Shown piece by piece: positions 5,486-11,919 of a DNA stretch of 11,919 nucleotides. This DNA is from an uncultured Christensenellaceae bacterium. GTDB taxonomy: Bacteria > Bacillota_A > Clostridia > Christensenellales > UBA3700. The stretch lies in contig CALWKT010000016.1 in NCBI GenBank assembly GCA_944381335.1, positions 1 to 11,919 on the forward strand, given 5' to 3'. The notes beneath the pieces are model-generated. The model searched no databases, had not been told where the DNA came from, and saw nothing but the letters and a program-made list of their open reading frames with translations. The translations under genes were made by a program, and so were the position numbers. The first letter of the stretch is position 1, and the number at the start of each line of letters is the position of its first letter.

Positions 5486-7745
5486 TGTTCCTGTTCTTGT
5501 AGTAATTCATCAGACAGCCGTCCGCGATAATGTCGCGTTCGTCTGCGGTCAGCGGATCCATTCTCAGAGTCAGATCGCGTACGGTGCCGTCCTTGGCGAC
5601 GGCTTTCGCTGCAAAAGTCGTATCTCCGTTTTCTATCGCCGTCCTGATGCCTCTGACGATTATTATCTCGCCGTCCGAATATTTGTCATCACTGAGGAAA
5701 GGTATCATGCCCCAGTTGATCAGATTGCTTCTGTATCTCTTGGTCGCGTACTCCTTGGCGATGTTGCAGCTTCCTCCGAGCACTCTCTGACAGCTTGCCG
5801 CCTGTTCGCGCGCACTGCCGTCGCCCGGCTTCACGGCATATACGCCGCTGCCTATCGAAACGCTTCCTTCAAGCTCTGCGCCGCAAGCCTTCAGCGCCGC
5901 CGCGTATTCTTCGGGGAGAACGCCGTTTTCGAGTTCCTTCTGCTGAGCCGCGATCGCTTTCGCCCTTCCCACGTACTCTGGCACCTTTCTCGAAAGCGCG
6001 AATTCAGCGAGTTTGAGCGGATTGCTGCGGTAGCTCGACGTCTCGCCGGACGGTATCAGTTCGTCTGTCGTCGTGACGGGATCGTTTATCACCGCCGCAA
6101 GTTTTATCAATATATTGTCGGTAAGCGCAATGACGGGCGGCCAGTCCTTGATGTTGGGACCGTAATGCAGTTCTTCCTGCGTCTGCGCCTTGTTCCAGCC
6201 GTTGTATATCCTTCTTTCGTAAATGCGTCCGTCGTATTCGAAAGCAGGGATCGAGTCGTCGTATTCAACGTCGGTAGCCGAAGTCAGCACGCCTCCGTTC
6301 TTCGCGGTCGCGGCAATGCTTCTCGCGTCCATAAGCGCGACCGAAGCGATCTGATTGTTGCCCGGTTTACTTCCCTCCCTGGACTCGAAATTCCTGGTGG
6401 TATGCCTGATGCTGAGCGCGTTGTTGTTGGGCACGTCTCCAGCGCCGAAGCAGGGACCGCAGAACGCCGTCTTGACGTTTACGCCGGCGTCCACGAGCTT
6501 TTCTATCGCGCCTTTCTTAAGCAGATCGTAGAACACGGGGGTCGACGACGGATACACGCTGAGCGTGAACGCGTCGTTGCCCGTCGAAGCGCCGCCGAGT
6601 ATGCTCGCCGCTTCGTAGATGTTGTCGTAGGTGCCTCCGGCGCAACCGGCGATTATACCCTGTTGCACGATCACCTTGTCGTCCTTTATCTTGTCGGTAA
6701 GTCTGAAAGTCACGTTCTTGTTTCCGAGAAGTTCGTTGCCCTTCTTTTCCGCTTCCGAAAGGATGTCGTAAGGATTTTCTATCACGTCTTTCAGATTGTA
6801 GACGTTGCTCGGGTGGAAAGGCAGAGCTATTTTCGGCTCCGCTTTGGAAAGATCCACTTCCACCACCGCGTCGTAATAAGCGAGCGGCGCGGGTCTGACG
6901 GGCTTGTAATCGCTCAGCCTGCCCCTGACCGCGTAATAGTTTTTCACCTCGTCGTCGTCCGTTCTCCAGATGCTGGAAAGACAGGTGGTTTCCGTCGTCA
7001 TGACGTCTATGCCGTTCCTGTATTCGATCGGGAGACTGCTCACGCCTTCACCGACGAACTCCATCACCTTGTTCTTGACGAATCCGCTCGCGAAAACCTC
7101 GCCGATTATTGCGAGCGCGATATCCTGCGGACCCACCCCGTGACGCGGTCTGCCCTTCAGGTTGATCGCCACGACGTCGGGATACCTGATGTCGTAAGTT
7201 CTGCAAAGCAGCTGTTTGACCAGTTCGGGTCCGCCTTCACCGACAGCCATGGTGCCGAGCGCGCCGTAACGTGTGTGAGAGTCGCTGCCGAGGATCATCT
7301 TGCCGCAACCGCTCATGCACTCCCTCATATAAGTATGGATGACCGCCTGGTGAGGGGGCACGAAAATCCCGCCGTATTTCTTTGCCGCTGACAGACCGAA
7401 AACGTGGTCGTCCTCGTTGATCGTACCGCCGACCGCGCAAAGCGAGTTGTGACAGTTTGTCAGCACGTACGGGATCGGGAATTTTTCAAGTCCGCTGGCT
7501 TTAGCGGTCTGAATAATGCCGACGTAAGTGATATCGTGAGACGCGAGCGCGTCGAATTTTATCCTGAGCAGTTTGCCTTTTTCGGCTTCTCCGTCGGCGT
7601 TGTGAGCACTGAGTATGGAATAAGCCATCGTGCCCTTGTATGCGTCGGCGAGCACGTCCTCGCTAAAGTTGTAAGCCTTGATCTGACTTTCGTCTACAAA
7701 CTTGCCGTCAATGTAATACATTCCTTTTGAACAGGTCTTTATCAT
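5478..7745 (-). CDS. Aconitase-family hydratase (4Fe-4S), mitochondrial-type length
   Basis: The 755-residue protein belongs to the aconitase family, whose members isomerise citrate and isocitrate or related acids with a 4Fe-4S cluster. Cluster ligands are C368 (in [12 protein letters not shown]) and C429/C432 ([11 protein letters not shown]). GSDSHT (153-158) and R451-N-F-x-x-R456 match substrate-site motifs of aconitase. The swivel domain carries [11 protein letters not shown] (641-651) and [11 protein letters not shown] (673-683). Where mitochondrial aconitase has G-S-S-R-E-H, this has G-S-A-R-E-Q: the catalytic serine is kept, but the next serine and the histidine are changed, so the substrate may differ from citrate. 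The ATG at 7743-7745 was chosen because GAGGT lies 6 nt upstream and a promoter lies just beyond. It heads the operon with fthC. Family assignment is firm; the exact substrate is not. Confidence 0.88.
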   Translation of the reverse strand: MIKTCSKGMYYIDGKFVDESQIKAYNFSEDVLADAYKGTMAYSILSAHNADGEAEKGKLLRIKFDALASHDITYVGIIQTAKASGLEKFPIPYVLTNCHNSLCAVGGTINEDDHVFGLSAAKKYGGIFVPPHQAVIHTYMRECMSGCGKMILGSDSHTRYGALGTMAVGEGGPELVKQLLCRTYDIRYPDVVAINLKGRPRHGVGPQDIALAIIGEVFASGFVKNKVMEFVGEGVSSLPIEYRNGIDVMTTETTCLSSIWRTDDDEVKNYYAVRGRLSDYKPVRPAPLAYYDAVVEVDLSKAEPKIALPFHPSNVYNLKDVIENPYDILSEAEKKGNELLGNKNVTFRLTDKIKDDKVIVQQGIIAGCAGGTYDNIYEAASILGGASTGNDAFTLSVYPSSTPVFYDLLKKGAIEKLVDAGVNVKTAFCGPCFGAGDVPNNNALSIRHTTRNFESREGSKPGNNQIASVALMDARSIAATAKNGGVLTSATDVEYDDSIPAFEYDGRIYERRIYNGWNKAQTQEELHYGPNIKDWPPVIALTDNILIKLAAVINDPVTTTDELIPSGETSSYRSNPLKLAEFALSRKVPEYVGRAKAIAAQQKELENGVLPEEYAAALKACGAELEGSVSIGSGVYAVKPGDGSAREQAASCQRVLGGSCNIAKEYATKRYRSNLINWGMIPFLSDDKYSDGEIIIVRGIRTAIENGDTTFAAKAVAKDGTVRDLTLRMDPLTADERDIIADGCLMNYYKNRNNG

Positions 7746-7776
7746 TTTGAACCTCTTTTTTTTGATCGTTACGTCT

Positions 7777-7805
7777 ATAATACTACAAGCACACGCAAAA
7801 ATCAA
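7777..7805 (-). promoter_or_regulatory. Sigma-A promoter of the hydratase-fthC-rsmD/coaD operon
   Basis: On the minus strand TTGATT (7800-7805) and TATTAT (7777-7782) are separated by 17 bp. Transcription should begin near 7770, giving a 25-nt leader that contains an A8 run and the GAGGT ribosome site. It is the only good promoter seen for the four-gene operon. Confidence 0.75.
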
Positions 7806-7905
7806 TTTATTTTAGATTGCGCGCGCCTGTTTGTTTTCCTTTTCTTTTGCGGAATAAGTCCTCTCACCTTACTGCCAGATGCAAGTAAATGGCAAAAAGT
7901 ATCTT

Positions 7906-7957
7906 GCAAAACGCAACTTCATATGACAAGAAACATTTAGCAAAACGTAACTTCATA
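7906..7957. repeat. 18-bp direct repeat, 34-bp period
   Basis: GCAAAACGCAACTTCATA (7906-7923) recurs as GCAAAACGTAACTTCATA (7940-7957) with one mismatch. A degraded third copy, GCAAAAAGTATCTT, begins at 7892. On the minus strand both full copies start ATG and read Met-Lys-Leu-Arg-Phe-Ala, suggesting duplication of a small segment. Two copies are too few to call a CRISPR, and there is no cas gene nearby. Confidence 0.7.
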
Positions 7958-8019
7958 CTCGTTTTATAAACACGGATAGCGGAAAATACCTTTTAAAGCG
8001 ATACGGAAAAGACGTTGGA

Positions 8020-8274
8020 TCAATGTGCGCTGTCGATGGCGAGGTTTCCGACGCGCCATACGACGACAGCAAAAGCATGAGCCCTGAAATCCGGCTTCTA
8101 TGTCCTGCAGGACCACATATAATATTCTCCGCCCCGCTTCCTGTCTTCTTTCGTCATGCGGACGATGAATCCGATAATACTTTGCCGTTCTGAAGACACA
8201 GCCATATGTATATCTGAAAGATCCGTCCACGGCAGATTGACCATTAAACAGCCGTTTTTGACATAAACCGTCAT
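8020..8274 (-). pseudogene. Interrupted small ORF with in-frame TAG
   Basis: From an ATG at 8272-8274 the frame runs 58 codons (beginning MTVYVKNGCLMVNLPWTDLS) to TAG at 8098-8100. It then continues in the same frame for 25 more codons, starting KPDFRAHAFAVVVWRVGNLA, to a TGA at 8020-8022. The segment after TAG has plausible amino-acid and codon composition, so the TAG seems to break one former protein of about 84 residues. A purine-rich GGGAGAG lies about 9 nt before the ATG. I do not recognise the family. It could instead be a true 58-residue gene (8098-8274), or chance. TAG as a sense codon is conceivable but unsupported. Confidence 0.35.
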
Positions 8275-8343
8275 GACTTGGATCTCTCCCGGGCTATTTA
8301 TCGTTTTTTTAATTTTATCAAATTGAAAAACAGTAAAAATCCC

Positions 8344-8372
8344 TTGTCTTATTAATATTTATTTTGTATAAT
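8344..8372 (+). promoter_or_regulatory. Sigma-A promoter of the membrane protein-rdgB-yfcE-typA operon, predicted leaderless
   Basis: TTGTCT (8344-8349) and a perfect TATAAT (8367-8372) are spaced 17 bp. The expected transcription start, 7 nt after the -10, is 8379, and the ATG begins at 8380. The first gene therefore should have essentially no 5' leader, matching the absence of any Shine-Dalgarno. Confidence 0.8.
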
Positions 8373-8379
8373 AAACGTT

Positions 8380-8874
8380 ATGAAAAAACGTTACTCTTTC
8401 AGGCAAAGAGCCGCGGTTTACGTGCTTTTCGCAGTCGTTACGGCAATGGCGCTGACCTGCATAACGGTCAATAGTCTGAGGCTGGCGCAGGCAGGCAATC
8501 TGACGTCCACCAACCACTCGCTGGATATCTTCGCGATATGCATCATGTCATTCGTCGAACTCTGTATGGCGGCGGTCACTTTCGCTTCGTGCTACGTACT
8601 GGGCGAAAAGAAACTCTACTGCTTTCTCGGCGTGACTCTGACATCAGTGCCGTACAAAGACATCTGCCTCGTGCGTTACAGCATTGATAGCCGTATCTTT
8701 CTGGTCTATTACAAGGTCGAAAAAAACGGCGTTCTGAAGGACGAAGCAACCGGTATGCAGGCAAAATTCGTACGCGTCGTAGTCAATGAAAAATATTTTG
8801 ACGAAATAGCCAAAGCAATAAAAAAACATGCTTCTCAGGCAGTGATAGAAGTTGTGGGAGAAAAAGAAGAATGA
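8380..8874 (+). CDS. Two-TM membrane protein with PH-like C-terminal region, unknown function
   Basis: The 164-residue protein starts with a positive segment (MKKRYSFRQR), then two hydrophobic helices (about 12-32 and 48-72) joined by a polar loop. A C-terminal cytoplasmic-looking region of about 90 residues begins YVLGEKKLYCFLGVTLTSVPYKDI, with alternating short strands and a final amphipathic helix (YFDEIAKAIKKH, 139-150). This strand-rich layout ending in a helix recalls bacterial PH-like domains that follow two TM segments (for example YdbT/bPH families), but I rest this on pattern only. It is the first gene of the operon and overlaps rdgB as ATGA, so it probably couples to it. The ATG lies at the predicted transcription start with no ribosome site; the next ATG (8443) would cut the first helix, so 8380 is preferred. 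Confidence 0.8.
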   Translation: MKKRYSFRQRAAVYVLFAVVTAMALTCITVNSLRLAQAGNLTSTNHSLDIFAICIMSFVELCMAAVTFASCYVLGEKKLYCFLGVTLTSVPYKDICLVRYSIDSRIFLVYYKVEKNGVLKDEATGMQAKFVRVVVNEKYFDEIAKAIKKHASQAVIEVVGEKEE

Positions 8875-9464
8875 TAGCGGTACTTGCAAGCAACAATTCT
8901 CATAAGCTGGACGAAATCCGCGCGCTTATGGCGGACAAGTTCGACAAGGTCTGCTCTCTTGCGGACATGAACGTTCATACCGAAATCGAGGAGACGGGAA
9001 AGACTTTCGAGGAAAACGCGTTCATAAAAGCGCAGACGATCTTCGATATGCTTGGCGGAAAGTACGCGGTACTCGCGGACGACAGCGGGCTTTGCGTTGA
9101 AGCTCTCGGCGGCGCGCCCGGCGTATACTCGGCACGTTATGCCGGCGAACCGTGCGACGACGGCAAGAACAACCGTCTCCTTCTCAACAATCTGCACGAA
9201 AGAGAAAAACTTCTGCCCAGAAACCGCAAGGCTTATTTCGCAAGCGTTGTCGCCGCAGTGCTCCCAGACGGCAGAAAGATCTCGGGCGAAGGCAGAGTTT
9301 ACGGAACCGTTCTCGACGAATACCGCGGCACAGGCGGCTTCGGCTACGATCCGCTGTTCTACTGCGACGAACTGGGCAAGACTTTCGCAGAAGCTTCAAT
9401 GGCTGAAAAGAACACCGTCAGTCACAGGGCGCGCGCTCTCGCCGCTCTGAAAGAGAAATTATGA
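8871..9464 (+). CDS. rdgB: XTP/dITP diphosphatase (non-canonical purine NTP pyrophosphatase, HAM1 family)
   Basis: RdgB hydrolyses ITP, dITP and XTP to monophosphates, keeping deaminated purines out of DNA and RNA. The 197-residue product has the standard length and motifs: ASNNSHKLDEI (residues 6-16, substrate-binding SNN-x-x-K), ADDSGLCVEALGGAPGVYSA (69-88, metal and catalytic Asp residues), GTGGFGYDPLFY (153-164) and SHRARAL (183-189). It overlaps the upstream membrane gene and the downstream phosphoesterase gene by ATGA on both sides, giving coupled translation. The rdgB-phosphoesterase pairing is also found in Bacillus (ysnA-ysnB). Confidence 0.96.
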   Translation: MIAVLASNNSHKLDEIRALMADKFDKVCSLADMNVHTEIEETGKTFEENAFIKAQTIFDMLGGKYAVLADDSGLCVEALGGAPGVYSARYAGEPCDDGKNNRLLLNNLHEREKLLPRNRKAYFASVVAAVLPDGRKISGEGRVYGTVLDEYRGTGGFGYDPLFYCDELGKTFAEASMAEKNTVSHRARALAALKEKL

Positions 9465-9928
9465 GCAACATCGTCGTCATATCCGATTCGCACGGCAGAC
9501 TTCCCCAGACCGAAAAGTTCCTGACCGTGCTGGACGAAGCCGACTATATATTCTTCCTCGGCGACGGCGGCAGCGATATAAATTTTCTCACCGGCGCTTA
9601 CCGCTCAAAACTGCACTATGTGTACGGCAACTGCGATTTCAGGAGCGGCAGACGCGAAGAACTCGTCGAGATCGACGGCGTAAAGTTCTTCCTGACTCAC
9701 GGGCACGATTACGGCGTGAAAACGGATTATCTGTCGCTGTACTACGCCGCAGCGGAAAAGGGCGCGGACTGCGCTCTGTTCGGGCACACTCACCGCCCCG
9801 TCATACAGAAAAACGGCACAGTGACGCTGATAAATCCCGGCAGCATAGGTTATCAGGGTAATTATTGTTATATGAGCGCGTATCAGGGCAGATTCGCCGC
9901 AAAACTGGTTACGCTCACAGACTTATAA
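9461..9928 (+). CDS. yfcE: YfcE/MJ0936-family metallophosphoesterase
   Basis: The 155-residue cytoplasmic phosphodiesterase has all the family metal ligands in order: D9-S-H11-G, G34-D35, G56-N-C-D59, T79-H80-G-H82 and G108-H-T-H111, with NPGS at 125-128. The E. coli homologue cleaves phosphodiester model substrates with Mn2+; the natural substrate is not known, though the link with rdgB hints at a nucleotide-related role. The ATG at 9461 overlaps the TGA of rdgB. Length and motifs are complete. Confidence 0.93.
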   Translation: MSNIVVISDSHGRLPQTEKFLTVLDEADYIFFLGDGGSDINFLTGAYRSKLHYVYGNCDFRSGRREELVEIDGVKFFLTHGHDYGVKTDYLSLYYAAAEKGADCALFGHTHRPVIQKNGTVTLINPGSIGYQGNYCYMSAYQGRFAAKLVTLTDL

Positions 9929-9940
9929 AGAAGGTTTTTT

Positions 9941-11770
9941 ATGATCAGACAAGACGTCAGAAACATTGCAATCATCGCTCACGTCGACCACGGCAAAACC
10001 ACAATGGTCGACCAGCTACTCAAACAGAACGGCGTGTTCCGCGCAAACGAAGCCGTCGCTGAACGCATCATGGACAACAACGCCCTCGAAAGAGAACGCG
10101 GCATCACCATTCTCGCAAAAAACACCGCAGTCCATTACAAAGGCGTGAAGATCAACATCATAGACACCCCGGGGCACGCGGATTTCGGAGGCGAGGTCGA
10201 ACGTATACTATCCATGGTCGACGGCGTTCTGCTCCTCGTCGACGCGGTTGAAGGCTGCATGCCGCAGACGCGTTACGTGCTCAAAAAAGCGCTCGGTCTC
10301 AACAAGAAACCCATCGTCGTCGTAAACAAAGTGGACAGAGGGTGCGATTTCGATAAAATAGCCAACCAGGTCATCGACCTCTTTTTTGAACTCGGCGCAA
10401 ACGACGACCAGCTCGATTTCAAGACGGTTTATGCTTCGGGCAAGCAAGGCTGGGCTACCCTCACCCCCGGCGAAACCGGCACGGACATGCAACCCCTTCT
10501 CGACACGATTATTTCAGAGATCCCCGCACCCGAAGGCGACGACACCGACGGTTTGCAGGCAATAATCTGCAATATCGACTATGACGAGTATATCGGCAGG
10601 ATCGGCATCGGCAAAATAGTACGCGGCACTCTGCGCGGCGGACAACTTGCGGCGATCTGCCATACAGACGGCACTGTAACGCATGAAAAAATCGTCAAAA
10701 TGTACCAATTCGAAGGTCTTAAACGCGTTGAAAGCGACCGCGCCTGCGTTGGTGACATCATTGCGATCAGCGGCATTGAAAAACTCAATATCGGCGAGAC
10801 AGTATGCGACGTAGATATGCCCGAGCCTCTTCCTTTCGTTGCGATCGACGAACCCACCCTCTCTATGATGTTCATGGTCAACAACTCGCCTTTCGCAGGC
10901 AAAGAAGGCAAGTTCGTGACAAGCCGTCATCTCCGCGCCAGACTTTTCCGCGAAGTGCAGACCAACGTCAGCATGCGCGTCGAGGAAACGGACTCCCCCG
11001 ACTGCTTCAAAGTCTACGGCAGAGGCGAACTGCACCTTTCGATTCTCATTGAAAATATGCGCCGTGAAGGGTACGAATTCCAGGTCTCGCGCCCCAGAGT
11101 TATATATAAAGAGATCGACGGCGTAAAATGCGAGCCGGTAGAGACCGTCGTCGTCGAAGTACCGGAAGACTACGCCGGCACTGTCATCAACAAACTCGGC
11201 GCGCGTAAAGGCGAACTCGTAGAAATGATGCCCGACGACCGAGGCGGAATAAAACTCGAATTTTCCATCCCTTCCAGGTGCCTTATCGGTTACCGCAGCG
11301 AACTGTTGACCGACACGCGCGGCTTCGGCGTCATGTCCAGCGTATTCAAAGGCTACGAACCTTACAAAGGCGACATCCAGGAGAGGACTCGTGGCAGCGT
11401 CATTGCGTTCGAGGACGGCGTGACCACCACATACGGGCTTTTCAACGCACAGGAACGCTCCACCCTATTCCTTAAACCCGGCGTCCCCGTTTATGCGGGC
11501 ATGATCGTCGGAGAAAACTCCAGAGAGGACGACCTCGTTGTCAACGTCTGCAAGAAAAAACAGCTGACCAACAACCGCGCCAGCGGCAGCGAAGACGCTC
11601 TGAAGCTGGTTTCTCCCCGCATAATGAGCCTCGAGCAATGCCTCGAATTCATCGCTGACGACGAACTCGTCGAGGTCACCCCGCTCAATATCCGCCTGAG
11701 AAAAACCATCCTCAGCAAAGAACAGCGCATGAAACTCATCGGCAAGATGAAAAAAGAAAGTCAACAATAA
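9941..11770 (+). CDS. typA: Ribosome-associated GTPase TypA/BipA
   Basis: TypA is an EF-G-like translational GTPase that binds the 70S ribosome and helps late 50S assembly and growth under stress such as low temperature. The 609-residue protein has the usual length. The G domain shows G1 AHVDHGKTT (13-21), G2 RGITI (53-57), G3 [11 protein letters not shown] (75-85) and G4 NKVD (129-132). It is followed by the beta-barrel domain, the EF-G-like domains ([18 protein letters not shown]) and the TypA-specific C-terminal domain with [13 protein letters not shown] and [13 protein letters not shown]. The start at 9941 has AAGG 7 nt upstream and lies 12 nt after the phosphoesterase stop, so it is the fourth gene of the operon. 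Its stop codon falls inside an inverted repeat that reaches the tRNA promoter. Confidence 0.97.
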   Translation: MIRQDVRNIAIIAHVDHGKTTMVDQLLKQNGVFRANEAVAERIMDNNALERERGITILAKNTAVHYKGVKINIIDTPGHADFGGEVERILSMVDGVLLLVDAVEGCMPQTRYVLKKALGLNKKPIVVVNKVDRGCDFDKIANQVIDLFFELGANDDQLDFKTVYASGKQGWATLTPGETGTDMQPLLDTIISEIPAPEGDDTDGLQAIICNIDYDEYIGRIGIGKIVRGTLRGGQLAAICHTDGTVTHEKIVKMYQFEGLKRVESDRACVGDIIAISGIEKLNIGETVCDVDMPEPLPFVAIDEPTLSMMFMVNNSPFAGKEGKFVTSRHLRARLFREVQTNVSMRVEETDSPDCFKVYGRGELHLSILIENMRREGYEFQVSRPRVIYKEIDGVKCEPVETVVVEVPEDYAGTVINKLGARKGELVEMMPDDRGGIKLEFSIPSRCLIGYRSELLTDTRGFGVMSSVFKGYEPYKGDIQERTRGSVIAFEDGVTTTYGLFNAQERSTLFLKPGVPVYAGMIVGENSREDDLVVNVCKKKQLTNNRASGSEDALKLVSPRIMSLEQCLEFIADDELVEVTPLNIRLRKTILSKEQRMKLIGKMKKESQQ

Positions 11771-11803
11771 TTTTTCGCAACAAAATAAGTCGATATTGTT
11801 GAC
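11760..11803. repeat. 10-bp perfect inverted repeat between typA and the tRNA promoter
   Basis: GTCAACAATA (11760-11769) is exactly complementary to TATTGTTGAC (11794-11803) across a 24-nt AT-rich loop. The left arm covers the end of typA including most of its stop; the right arm overlaps the tRNA -35 box TTGACA. As RNA it could stabilise or partly terminate the typA message, but it lacks a following T-run; as DNA it could be an operator. Confidence 0.55.
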
Positions 11804-11828
11804 AACTCAGGCGGCCGTGTGATAGAAT
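11799..11828 (+). promoter_or_regulatory. Promoter of tRNA-Gly
   Basis: A perfect TTGACA (11799-11804) and TAGAAT (11823-11828) are 18 bp apart, and TG one base before the -10 makes it an extended -10 promoter. The predicted start near 11835 leaves a 21-nt leader before the mature tRNA. Confidence 0.8.
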
Positions 11829-11855
11829 TTCTAAGCATCACGGAGATCCGCCCAC

Positions 11856-11919
11856 GCGGGTGTAGTTCAATGGTAGAATCCCAGCCTTCCAAGCTGGTCG
11901 TGTGGGTTCGATTCCCATC
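11856..11919 (+). tRNA. trnG-UCC: tRNA-Gly (anticodon UCC), 3' end cut off by the window
   Basis: The acceptor 5' strand GCGGGTG, the D arm (GTTCAATGGTAGAAT) and the anticodon stem CCAGC/GCTGG are clear. The 7-nt loop CTTCCAA carries TCC at 11888-11890, and the T arm contains GGGTTCGATTCCC. The 64 nt shown end just before the 3' acceptor strand. It decodes GGA and GGG, and other tRNA genes may follow to the right. Confidence 0.95.

Larger units (their letters stand above)
7806..8343. other. Long intergenic region with decayed coding signal
   Basis: This 538-nt stretch lacks any intact gene I can recognise. Its left third is AT-rich and carries an 18-bp direct repeat. Its middle (about 7953-8274) has coding-like texture on the minus strand, but the signal changes frame. 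One frame (8020-8274) has an internal TAG. A second (7953-8078, starting MLLLSSYGASETSPSTAH) and a third (7864-7956, starting MKLRFAKCFLSYEVAF) are each short and lack ribosome sites. The 267-nt open frame at 7964-8230 is rich in Arg and Cys and looks like a shadow. A 12-bp palindrome, GTCCTGCAGGAC (8102-8113), sits beside the TAG. The most likely reading is a degraded gene or mobile-element remnant between two operons. Confidence 0.5.

Noticed and set aside
5322..7391. A 689-codon open frame on the plus strand
   Set aside because: It is antisense to the aconitase-family gene and fthC, which carry full motifs. It is open because the sense genes rarely use the codons TTA, CTA and TCA; its translation is rich in Arg, His and Val with no family motif or ribosome site.
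7746..7805. A 20-codon upstream extension of the hydratase
   Set aside because: It would start at the -35 box of the promoter; the start at 7745 has a good ribosome site and a fitting leader.
7892..7957. CRISPR array
   Set aside because: Only two good repeats of 18 bp with a 16-bp gap, and no cas genes.
8102..8113. 12-bp palindrome GTCCTGCAGGAC
   Set aside because: A few perfect 12-bp palindromes are expected by chance in 12 kb; nothing else ties it to a function.
7964..8230. An 88-codon minus-strand ORF in the gap
   Set aside because: Composition is Arg/Cys-rich and it overlaps two other frames with equal or better coding texture; no ribosome site or family match that I recognise.

Overview
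The window looks like a chromosomal housekeeping segment from a member of the Clostridia (Firmicutes), probably an uncultured or gut lineage. The reasons are ylb-cluster gene content (ylbJ, ylbM/tmcAL, rsmD, coaD and the coiled-coil gene that clostridia carry beside coaD), the pta-ackA acetate pathway next to tmcAL, the rdgB-yfcE pair, strong AGGAGG-type ribosome sites and textbook sigma-A promoters. Base composition is near half G+C by eye, higher than in classical Clostridium, and I cannot place the genus. Every chromosomal gene whose stop is visible ends in TAA or TGA.

Layout. (1) Positions 1-1113, minus strand: pta followed by the first 35 codons of ackA, which runs off the left edge. They share a strong promoter at 1177-1205. 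(2) Positions 1236-3452, plus strand: tmcAL and ylbJ, with a weak hairpin and a 16-bp palindrome between them. (3) Positions 3449-7805, minus strand: one tightly packed operon read from a sigma-A promoter, in the order aconitase-family hydratase, fthC, a fused rsmD-coaD gene, then a coiled-coil protein. Its last stop codon overlaps the ylbJ stop codon tail to tail. (4) Positions 7806-8343: the only long stretch without an intact gene. It holds an 18-bp direct repeat and what looks like a decayed minus-strand reading frame interrupted by TAG. (5) Positions 8344-11770, plus strand: a consensus promoter placed so close to the first ATG that the transcript should be leaderless. It is followed by a two-TM membrane protein, rdgB and a YfcE-type phosphoesterase, linked by ATGA overlaps, then typA. 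(6) The right edge holds a tRNA-Gly(UCC) gene with its own promoter, cut off before its 3' end.

Functionally, pta and ackA convert acetyl-CoA to acetate and ATP. The adjacent tmcAL product uses acetate and ATP to acetylate the wobble C of elongator tRNA-Met, so an acetate producer and an acetate consumer are divergently transcribed from overlapping promoters. The central operon combines aconitase chemistry, folate salvage, rRNA methylation and CoA synthesis. The right-hand operon combines nucleotide-pool cleaning with a ribosome-associated GTPase.

I found no new defence system, CRISPR array or intact mobile element. The most interesting points are the in-frame RsmD-CoaD fusion, the predicted leaderless operon, the interrupted frame plus repeats in the 8-kb gap, and several short symmetric elements at promoters and start sites.
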